Source of the DNA: JAUNBN01 sp036645935
Lineage (GTDB): Bacteria; Bacillota; Clostridia; Oscillospirales; Ruminococcaceae
Assembly: GCA_036645935.1 (NCBI GenBank)
Contig: JAVXNE010000012.1
Location: 1-33,633, forward strand
Direction: 5' to 3'
DNA: 33,633 bases
The number at the start of each line of letters is the position of its first letter. The stretch's first letter is position 1. The position numbers were made by a program, and so were the translations under genes. Of this stretch, positions 8,471-14,442 are shown piece after piece. A model generated the notes under the pieces. That model saw only the letters and a list, made by a program, of their open reading frames with translations, was not told where the DNA came from and searched no databases.

Positions 8471-8689
8471 TTAAAGCTCGACGGTGCAGTCGGGCTCGAT
8501 TTTTTTACACGCTTTGACAACTGACTGCATGATCTCGTCAAAATGCGCTTCATCAGCTTCGATATTCAGTTTCTGGGTCATAAAACTGATTGCAACAGAG
8601 ATGACACCGTCTATTTTGGAAATAGAGCGTTCCATTTCGGCGGCACAGTTGGCACAGTCAAGTTCACGCAATTTAAAAGTTTTCTTCAC
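8471..8689 (-). CDS. Stand-alone heavy-metal-associated (HMA) domain protein
   Basis: A 72-residue protein made of one ferredoxin-like HMA domain. Its metal-binding loop is L-D-C-A-N-C-A-A-E-M, the CxxC form seen at the N-terminus of CadA/ZntA ATPases. It probably works as the detached metal-binding domain or chaperone of the pump encoded 13 bases downstream. GTG 8689 was chosen because GGGAG lies eight bases upstream and the protein then begins V-K-K-T-F-K-L as in relatives. An ATG at 8722 would overlap the repressor gene and adds a poor N-terminus. Confidence 0.88.
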   Translation of the reverse strand: MKKTFKLRELDCANCAAEMERSISKIDGVISVAISFMTQKLNIEADEAHFDEIMQSVVKACKKIEPDCTVEL

Positions 8690-8712
8690 AGCAGTTTCTC
8701 CCGATAATGTTT

Positions 8713-9075
8713 TTATTCGCACACGTGTTCAACACCGCGGTCGATTATGATGCGCACGTGGTCGTCTGATAGAGAATAGAACACTGTTTTGCCCTCGCGA
8801 CGGGATTTCACGAGCTTGTTCTGCTTGAGGACGTGAAGCTGGTGCGAGATTGCGCTCTGCCCCATCTGAAGCAGTTGAGCGATGTCGCAGACGCACATCT
8901 CCGATTCAAAGAGCACATACAGTATCCGAATGCGCGTGGTGTCTCCAAACACCTTAAAAAGGTCGGCGAGATCATAAAGCACCTCTTCGGACGGAAGCTT
9001 TGAGCGCACCTCGTTCACAATGTCAGTGTGCGCGTGGATATATGAGCAGCATGCGCTGTGCTTGCGGTCTGTCAT
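8713..9075 (-). CDS. ArsR/SmtB-family metal-sensing repressor
   Basis: A 120-residue winged-helix repressor with a recognition helix around Q-S-A-I-S-H-Q-L-H-V-L. It has both metal sites known in this family. The C-terminal helix carries D104, H106, H117 and E120, the alpha-5 zinc site of SmtB/CzrA. Helix 3 has C61-V-C63-D64, and the N-terminus has C9, C10, H14 and H16, resembling the alpha-3N cadmium/lead site of CadC. Metal binding should release DNA and induce the efflux operon. It is the first gene of that operon, behind a palindromic operator, and so represses itself. It could respond to Zn, Cd or Pb. Confidence 0.93.
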   Translation of the reverse strand: MTDRKHSACCSYIHAHTDIVNEVRSKLPSEEVLYDLADLFKVFGDTTRIRILYVLFESEMCVCDIAQLLQMGQSAISHQLHVLKQNKLVKSRREGKTVFYSLSDDHVRIIIDRGVEHVCE

Positions 9076-9087
9076 AACAACACCCTC

Positions 9088-9139
9088 TCATATGAATATG
9101 CGTTCATATGAAGTATATCACCGCGCCTATCTTTGTCAA
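9088..9139 (-). promoter_or_regulatory. Promoter and ArsR/SmtB-type operator of the metal-efflux operon
   Basis: On the minus strand TTGACA (9139-9134) and TATACT (9117-9112) are 16 bases apart. Next to the -10, a perfect inverted repeat with 9-base arms (TCATATGAA-N6-TTCATATGA, 9088-9111) covers the expected start. Its TGAA-N6-TTCA core is the known 12-2-12 operator pattern of zinc-sensing ArsR/SmtB repressors. The repressor ATG lies 13 bases further on. Confidence 0.9.
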
Positions 9140-9246
9140 TATGGTTTTGTGATGTTTCTCACACAGCACTGAGCTTTTTGCTTTTTATGTGCGGCGGCAT
9201 TAAATGGCGAAACCCGTCATAACCTTGTATGAAAGGGGTGGCAGAT

Positions 9247-9522
9247 ATGCTTTTTTCAGAGTTGCGTGACAAAGAGGTTGTCAGCATAAAAACCGGGGTG
9301 AGGCTCGGACTGATAGACGATTTGGAGTTTGATGAAAAGACCGCGACAATAAAGAGATTGTATATATACGGCAGGGGAGAACTGTTCGGATTCGGAAACC
9401 GAAGCGACGACGTTGTCATACAGTGGGAGGACATTGATACTGTCGGCGGTGACATAATCCTTGTTAAAAACGATCTGGAATATCAACTGCATCCCCGCAA
9501 ACGGGGAATCTTCGGCCCTTAA
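9247..9522 (+). CDS. YlmC/YmxH-type PRC-barrel protein
   Basis: A 91-residue single-domain protein of the PRC-barrel fold. The opening (L-F-S-E-L-R-D-K-E-V-V-S-I-K-T-G) and the W-E-D-I-D-T-V-G-G-D-I-I-L-V end match the YlmC/YmxH group found widely in spore-forming Bacillota. Its exact role is unknown; members are tied to sporulation by expression and phylogenetic spread. ATG 9247 was chosen over ATG 9229 because AAAGGGGTGG lies just before it and the family starts here. It is divergent from the metal operon and precedes rpsB, which has its own promoter. Confidence 0.85.
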   Translation: MLFSELRDKEVVSIKTGVRLGLIDDLEFDEKTATIKRLYIYGRGELFGFGNRSDDVVIQWEDIDTVGGDIILVKNDLEYQLHPRKRGIFGP

Positions 9523-9554
9523 AAAGGCACAATAATAGCAGTGCCGTGCGGGGC

Positions 9555-9583
9555 TTGAAAAAAGTCTCTCATTGTGTTAATAT
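9555..9583 (+). promoter_or_regulatory. Promoter of rpsB-tsf
   Basis: TTGAAA (9555-9560) and TAATAT (9578-9583) are 17 bases apart. Transcription would start near 9590 and leave a leader of about 109 bases before rpsB. Confidence 0.85.
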
Positions 9584-9589
9584 GTCATG

Positions 9590-9698
9590 GCAATTCACAC
9601 GCGGGTTGTGTGCGCGGCGAGTGCCTCTTTATTTCGGAGGTGTCGTGCAATTAGACACGCGGAGGATGTAAAACAAAAACATGCAAAAGGAGCAAAAA
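9590..9698 (+). promoter_or_regulatory. rpsB: Structured 5' leader of rpsB (candidate autoregulatory region)
   Basis: The leader can form CACAC/GTGTG (9596-9600 with 9608-9612) and GTGTC/GACAC (9640-9644 with 9654-9658) hairpins, before the AAAGGAG binding site. Ribosomal protein S2 represses its own operon in other bacteria, so a control site here is plausible, but I see no match to a named leader motif. Confidence 0.4.
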
Positions 9699-10430
9699 AT
9701 GGCAGTAGTATCCATGAAACAGCTGCTCGAGGCCGGAGTTCACTTCGGACATCAGACGAGACGCTGGAACCCCAAGATGGCGCCCTACATCTTCACCGAG
9801 AGAAACGGCATTTACATCATCGACCTTCAGAAGACGGTCAAAATGCTTGACGTGGCGTATGAGTTCGTACGTCAGGCCGCAACCGAGGGAGATATCCTCT
9901 TCGTCGGCACAAAGAAGCAGGCTCAGGAGTCAATTAAAGACGAAGCAGAGCGCTGCGGCATGCACTATGTCAACGCGCGTTGGCTGGGTGGCATGCTCAC
10001 AAACTTCCGCACAATCCGCCGCCGCATCGCCCGTTTGGAGCAACTCAAAAAGATGCGCGATGACGGCACATTTGAACTGCTGACAAAGAAAGAAGTCAGC
10101 AAGCTCGAGCTTGAAATCGAAAAACTTGAGAAATTCCTCGGCGGAGTCAAGGACATGAATCAGCTGCCCAAGGCGCTGTTTATTGTCGATTCACGCAAGG
10201 AGCACATCGCGGTTGCCGAAGCGCGCAAGCTCGGCATACCCATCGTGGGAATAGTTGACACCAACTGCGATCCCGACGAGATAGATTACATCATTCCCGG
10301 AAACGACGACGCAATTCGCGCAGTTAAGCTCATTTCGGGTGCTATGGCCGATGCTGTCATAACCGCGCGTCAGGGCGAGCAGATGCTTGCAGAGGATACT
10401 GCCGGCGAGGAAAAAATCACCGCTGAGTAA
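9699..10430 (+). CDS. rpsB: 30S ribosomal protein S2
   Basis: A 243-residue protein, the usual length for bacterial S2. It starts M-A-V-V-S-M-K-Q-L-L-E-A-G-V-H-F-G-H-Q-T-R-R-W-N-P and contains I-D-L-Q-K-T, G-G-M-L-T-N-F and I-P-I-V-G-I-V-D-T-N-C-D-P. S2 binds late to the 30S head-body junction and is needed for S1 docking in many bacteria. ATG 9699 was chosen because AAAGGAGC lies just upstream and S2 begins here; ATG 9681 would include that binding site. It is followed 32 bases later by tsf, the conserved order in bacteria. Confidence 0.98.
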   Translation: MAVVSMKQLLEAGVHFGHQTRRWNPKMAPYIFTERNGIYIIDLQKTVKMLDVAYEFVRQAATEGDILFVGTKKQAQESIKDEAERCGMHYVNARWLGGMLTNFRTIRRRIARLEQLKKMRDDGTFELLTKKEVSKLELEIEKLEKFLGGVKDMNQLPKALFIVDSRKEHIAVAEARKLGIPIVGIVDTNCDPDEIDYIIPGNDDAIRAVKLISGAMADAVITARQGEQMLAEDTAGEEKITAE

Positions 10431-10462
10431 ATGCAGCAGGACGATAAAGAGGAGTTTATAAT

Positions 10463-11368
10463 ATGTCTTTTACCGCTAAAGATGTCCAGTCTCTCCGCGA
10501 GCAGACCGGTTGCGGAATGATGGACTGCAAAAAAGCGCTGACCGAAGCTGACGGAGATATTGAAAAAGCCGTGGAGTTGCTGCGCGAAAGAGGACTTGCA
10601 GCTGCTCAGAAAAAGGCAGGAAGAATTGCCGCAGAGGGAATAGTGTATTCTATTGTCGACGGCAAGGACGGCGTTATTGTGGAGGTCAACTCGGAGACCG
10701 ATTTCGTCGCGAAAAACGAGGGCTTCCGTGCGTTTGTCGACAAGGTTGCCCGCGCGATAATCAAAAAACATCCCGCAACTGTCGAAGAGCTTCTCAAGCT
10801 TGAAGAAGAGGGCGAGACAATTGAGGCCGCGCTTCAAGAGAAAATCCTCACAATCGGAGAGAACATCAAGATTCGTCGCTTTGAGAAATTTGACGGCGTT
10901 CTTATGCCGTATGTACACGGCGGCGGAACTCATGCCGTTCTCGTGAAGTTTGAGACCGACGACGTCACGGCAAACAAGCCGGGGTTTGCGGTTTATGCCA
11001 AGGATATCGCGATGCAGATTGCGGCGTCCAACCCCACATATCTCGACAAAAAGGACGTTCCCGACGACGCGATTGCCAAAGAGAAGGAAATTTTGCTCGT
11101 TCAGGCGATTAACGAGGGAAAGCCTCAGGAAATTGCCGAGAAGATGGTTATGGGTCGCATTGGCAAGTACTACAAAGAAAACTGCCTGCTTGAGCAGCCG
11201 TTCGTCAAGGACGACAAGATATCGGTCTCGCAGTATACCAAAGATGTCGCCAAAGAGCTTGGCGGAGATATCAAGATTGTCTCTTTCTGCCGTTACGAAA
11301 AAGGTGAGGGACTCGAAAAACGCTGCGACGATTTCGCAACCGAGGTTGCGAGCTTGCAGAGCAAATAA
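10463..11368 (+). CDS. tsf: Translation elongation factor Ts
   Basis: A 301-residue guanine-nucleotide exchange factor that reloads EF-Tu with GTP. The N-terminal UBA-like domain has L-R-E-Q-T-G-C-G-M-M-D-C-K-K-A-L (most relatives have T-G-A-G or T-G-A-P), and the core has the EF-Tu contact T-D-F-V-A-K-N at about residues 78-84. The ribosome binding site AGAGGAG lies well placed before ATG 10463. It is co-transcribed with rpsB and ends before a strong terminator. Confidence 0.98.
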   Translation: MSFTAKDVQSLREQTGCGMMDCKKALTEADGDIEKAVELLRERGLAAAQKKAGRIAAEGIVYSIVDGKDGVIVEVNSETDFVAKNEGFRAFVDKVARAIIKKHPATVEELLKLEEEGETIEAALQEKILTIGENIKIRRFEKFDGVLMPYVHGGGTHAVLVKFETDDVTANKPGFAVYAKDIAMQIAASNPTYLDKKDVPDDAIAKEKEILLVQAINEGKPQEIAEKMVMGRIGKYYKENCLLEQPFVKDDKISVSQYTKDVAKELGGDIKIVSFCRYEKGEGLEKRCDDFATEVASLQSK

Positions 11369-11438
11369 TCGACGGCTTAGCTCCCTAGTTTCACGTTTGT
11401 CTCACATAGGGATTGTTTGCAACCGTGGTTAGTGATTG

Positions 11439-11501
11439 AAAAGGCCGGACGCCGACAGTTTTGGGGAAAATCCCATCACCGCCGCGTTCGGCCTTTTTTT
11501 G
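11439..11501 (+). terminator. Terminator of rpsB-tsf
   Basis: Arms at 11439-11452 and 11484-11497 form a 14-bp stem with one G-T pair, and a T-run closes it (seven T in a row). The loop is about 31 bases long and may hold a smaller GGGGA/TCCC hairpin. Confidence 0.88.
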
Positions 11502-12381
11502 TTGGGAATTTTAGCCGCGTTGCTGTTATAAAGCGGAAATATCCACAAGAGCGGTTTACGCGAAGGCGATTACCGCAACGCTAAAGGTTTTTTGTAGTGA
11601 TCACGAAACAGAAAAAATTTCCAATTCAGAAAAATTGAAATCGAACGCAAGATCAATGATGTGAGACGGCCAGCGCGAAACATTAAACTGTCCTAAAAAC
11701 CGACAATGCCGGCACTGCTTTTCAAATGCGGGCACGCGCTTTAAACCCGAGGAAACATAATCAGCCTGCGATTTCCGAATGAGGATTGCCATCCGGTTTC
11801 CGCAACCTCCACGACACGGCAATCTAAAGATAGCGTTTTTTGACACACAGGCCGAAATCATGAACCCGAACAACAGAAAAATATTATATGTGTAACACAA
11901 ATACGGAATATGTTGACTGTGCGACAGATGCAAACTTGCAAGGGATATTCAAAGGACACGGTGCGACGGGTTAGGAGCCTTTGGGTGCAGGCAAGCCGAT
12001 TTACGGCCGCTTTAAGGCCAATAAGATAGACAAACGGACGGCAGTGAGATGAGTGCCTCAGTGATGTTTTTACTGTTTCGTCGCAATTCTGTCTTTACAA
12101 CGCTTCTTTTATGTGCAAATATTTCCCGTATTGTGCCGTTTTTGCGACAAAATACTGATGGCGGTTTAAAAAAGAAAAACACGAACAAACGTTTGCGCTT
12201 TTAAGTAAACGAACGTTCTTTTCGCATATCTGGTAGCTGCCGCCAAAAACAACAGCGCAAGAGTCCCACATCTTCTCAAAAGCCTGGAAAAACGTATGTT
12301 TTATGCTATATCAATTATATATTAAAACCAACAAAAGCCCCTGCGTGTTTGATGTAATTATGCTGAAAATTAAGGAAAATG
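11502..12381. other. Gene-poor region between tsf and mraZ
   Basis: About 0.9 kb without a convincing gene. The longest minus-strand frame (11601-11933) would need a TTG start without a binding site and matches nothing I know. The region holds a terminator-like fold at 11511-11594, a LexA-like palindrome at 12182-12195 and, at its right edge, the mraZ promoter. The rest is A/T-rich with no repeat array. Confidence 0.5.
12182..12195. promoter_or_regulatory. LexA/DinR-like palindrome
   Basis: CGAAC-AAAC-GTTTG matches the Gram-positive SOS box core (CGAAC-N4-GTTYG). It has no clear promoter or gene directly next to it; the mraZ promoter is about 200 bases to the right. A second half-palindrome, GAACGTTC, lies at 12211-12218. 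Confidence 0.4.
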
Positions 12382-12382
12382 A

Positions 12383-12410
12383 TTGCTTTATGGCGGATTG
12401 CACTTATAAT
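12383..12410 (+). promoter_or_regulatory. Promoter of the dcw cluster
   Basis: TTGCTT (12383-12388) and a perfect TATAAT (12405-12410) are 16 bases apart. Transcription would start near 12417, immediately before the MraZ boxes. Confidence 0.75.
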
Positions 12411-12420
12411 TGAAACATAA

Positions 12421-12444
12421 GTGGTGGATAGTGGGTAAAAGTGG
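12421..12444 (+). promoter_or_regulatory. MraZ-binding repeats (three GTGG boxes, 10-bp phased)
   Basis: GTGG occurs at 12421, 12431 and 12441, exactly one helical turn apart, just after the predicted start of transcription. Repeats of the GTGGG type spaced by 10 bases upstream of mraZ are the known targets of MraZ in several bacteria. Autorepression of the dcw cluster is therefore likely. Confidence 0.8.
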
Positions 12445-12497
12445 TTGACCAACCGCTTTATTACAAACGACATAATTCACGGGGAAGGAGAGGTAAG

Positions 12498-12917
12498 ATG
12501 CTGTTTGGGGAATACTATCACAATATAGATCCGAAGGGACGAATGATTTTTCCCGCAAAGCTGCGATCCGAAATCGGAGAGCGTTTCTACCTCACCCGGT
12601 GGCTGGACAATTGTATAGTTGCGTTTTCAGAGAGTGAGTTCATGAATGTCTGCGGACGCATCAAGCAGCAGGCAATTTCCAAAACGAGCGACGTGCAGAG
12701 AGTTCTCTTCTCAAGCGCCTGCGAGGTCGAGGCAGACAAGCAGGGCAGAATTCTAATTCCCGCATCGCTGCGCGCGCGTGCAGGGCTTGAGCGTGATGTG
12801 GTCGTAATTGGCGTTATGAACCGCGCGGAAATTTGGGACAAGGAGCGCTGGGAAGAGAAAAGCCGCGCGATTGACGGAGATATGTTCGACCGCGGCATGC
12901 TCGACCTTGACATATAG
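12498..12917 (+). CDS. mraZ: Transcriptional regulator MraZ
   Basis: A 139-residue protein with two SpoVT/AbrB-like domains, each with a D-x-K/Q-G-R loop: D-P-K-G-R-M-I-F-P near residue 11 and D-K-Q-G-R-I-L-I-P near residue 80. MraZ forms ring-shaped oligomers that bind the GTGG repeats in front of the gene and represses the dcw cluster. ATG 12498 was chosen because GGAGAGG lies just upstream and the family starts M-L-F/M-G-E-Y. A GTG at 12441 would start inside the operator. Confidence 0.97.
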   Translation: MLFGEYYHNIDPKGRMIFPAKLRSEIGERFYLTRWLDNCIVAFSESEFMNVCGRIKQQAISKTSDVQRVLFSSACEVEADKQGRILIPASLRARAGLERDVVVIGVMNRAEIWDKERWEEKSRAIDGDMFDRGMLDLDI

Positions 12918-12921
12918 CATA

Positions 12922-13851
12922 ATGAGCGAAAATTTTGAACATCTGCCCGTGTTGCTCAAAGAATGCATTGACGGGCTTGAAATAAAACCTGACGGAATAT
13001 ATCTCGACGGCACGGCCGGAGGCGCGGGACACTCAAGCGAGATTGCGAGCCGATTGACAAATGGAAAGCTGTTTGCACTGGACAAAGACCCGGATGCGGT
13101 TGCGGCTGCAGGTGAAAGACTGAAAAGGTTTCCTTGCGCGAGAGTGATAGAGGGGGATTTTTCAAACGCGAGAGAGCTGCTTCCGGACAGTGCACAGGAG
13201 CTGGATGGCGCGCTGCTTGATCTCGGAGTCTCATCGCATCAACTCGACTGTGCCGAAAGGGGATTTTCATACTCACATGAGGGAGCGCTTGACATGCGAA
13301 TGTCGCAAAGCGGAGCGAGCGCGGCAGACCTCGTGAACGGCGCACTGTGGCAGGAACTTGCAGATATTATTCGCACTTATGGTGAGGAACCGAATGCTTC
13401 CCTCATTGCGAAAAAGATAGATGCGGCGCGCAGAATGAAGCCGATTGAGACGACAACCGAGCTTTCCGCGATCATTGTTTCAGCGCTTCCGCCGGCTGTG
13501 AGGCGCAAAGACAAAAACCCGGCGCGCAGGACCTTTCAGGCGCTGCGTATAGCGGTTAACGATGAGATGGGCGCACTTTCCCGTGGGCTTGATGAAATAT
13601 TCACGCTGCTAAGACCGGGCGGCAGACTGTGTGTGATAACGTTTCACTCGCTCGAAGACAGAGTCGTCAAAAAATTCTTCGCCGAGATGTGCCGCGGCTG
13701 CACCTGTCCTCCCGATTTTCCGATCTGCGTGTGCGGTAACACACCTAGAGGAGAGCTTGTGACACGCAAGCCGATTTCGGCAACCGAGGCGGAATGCGAG
13801 ATAAACCGTCGCTCGCGCAGCGCCAAACTGAGAGTGATAGAAAAGCTGTAA
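12922..13851 (+). CDS. rsmH: 16S rRNA (cytosine-N4)-methyltransferase RsmH
   Basis: A 309-residue S-adenosylmethionine-dependent enzyme that methylates the N4 of C1402 (E. coli numbering) in the 30S decoding centre. Seen are the SAM site D-G-T-A-G-G-A-G-H-S-S-E-I near residue 32, D-L-G-V-S-S-H-Q-L-D, R-T-F-Q-A-L-R-I-A-V-N-D-E and F-H-S-L-E-D-R-V-V-K. The start ATG 12922 is four bases after the mraZ stop and has no good binding site of its own, so it probably relies on coupled translation. It is also known as mraW. Confidence 0.97.
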   Translation: MSENFEHLPVLLKECIDGLEIKPDGIYLDGTAGGAGHSSEIASRLTNGKLFALDKDPDAVAAAGERLKRFPCARVIEGDFSNARELLPDSAQELDGALLDLGVSSHQLDCAERGFSYSHEGALDMRMSQSGASAADLVNGALWQELADIIRTYGEEPNASLIAKKIDAARRMKPIETTTELSAIIVSALPPAVRRKDKNPARRTFQALRIAVNDEMGALSRGLDEIFTLLRPGGRLCVITFHSLEDRVVKKFFAEMCRGCTCPPDFPICVCGNTPRGELVTRKPISATEAECEINRRSRSAKLRVIEKL

Positions 13852-13900
13852 ATCCGTAACGCTGTAATATCGTATATATAGATGAATTGTGCGCGTGACG

Positions 13901-13929
13901 TTGAAAGAAAACACAAATGGGGGTATAAT
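13901..13929 (+). promoter_or_regulatory. Internal dcw promoter overlapping the ftsL start
   Basis: TTGAAA (13901-13906) and a perfect TATAAT (13924-13929) are 17 bases apart. The -10 ends one base before ATG 13931, so transcription would start near 13936, at or inside the coding region. It could serve the genes from the transpeptidase onward, or give a leaderless ftsL message from ATG 13937. Confidence 0.6.
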
Positions 13930-13930
13930 C

Positions 13931-14395
13931 ATGAAAATGTCTACGGCGGTCGCTCTTGACAAATATATGGCTCAGGAAGAGAACCGCGTTCCTGTGCGTG
14001 TTGTCAAGACAAAAAAAGCTCTGCGCGCGCGCCGTCGGTTTGCGACGAAGCTGGCGCTCTGTTTGGTCGCGCTCACGTTGCTTATGGCGGGAACCGTATA
14101 CAGCCGTCTCGTGCTGACCGAGACCAAGGCGCGAATTAACGACAATATCGGATACCTGACCGAGCTTGAGAGCAAAAATGCCTATCTCAGCTACCAGCTT
14201 GAAAGTCTCGTCTCGCTCAAAAATGCAGAGGATTATGCTGTTGGCACATTGGGACTTGTCAAGCTCGATTCCAGAAGAATCGAATATGTGAGCGTCAAAT
14301 CCGAAAACGCCATTGAAGCCAACGACGAGACAACCCCACTTTCAGAAACACTCTCGGGGTGGTTTGATGGAGTAATTGATTCACTGGAGCGCTAA
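13931..14395 (+). CDS. ftsL: FtsL-like septum protein
   Basis: A 154-residue bitopic membrane protein: a basic cytoplasmic tail (K-T-K-K-A-L-R-A-R-R-R, residues 26-36), one membrane span (about 40-57) and an outer coiled coil (E-L-E-S-K-N-A-Y-L-S-Y-Q-L) followed by A-x-x-x-L-G-L. This layout and its place between rsmH and the transpeptidase identify it as FtsL, which with FtsB/DivIC and FtsQ/DivIB activates septal wall synthesis. GGGGG seven bases upstream supports ATG 13931; ATG 13937 is close and possible. The C-terminal tail of about 25 residues is longer than in many homologues. Confidence 0.88.
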   Translation: MKMSTAVALDKYMAQEENRVPVRVVKTKKALRARRRFATKLALCLVALTLLMAGTVYSRLVLTETKARINDNIGYLTELESKNAYLSYQLESLVSLKNAEDYAVGTLGLVKLDSRRIEYVSVKSENAIEANDETTPLSETLSGWFDGVIDSLER

Positions 14396-14442
14396 TACAA
14401 TAGTAATGGTTTGACAATTATCCAAAGGCGGGAGGCTCGCCC

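Noticed and set aside
11601..11933. Minus-strand frame of 110 codons with C-R-G-G-C and C-R-H-C pairs that might suggest a zinc ribbon
   Set aside because: TTG start, no ribosome binding site, no promoter seen, and the sequence matches no family I know; the cysteine pairs are probably chance.
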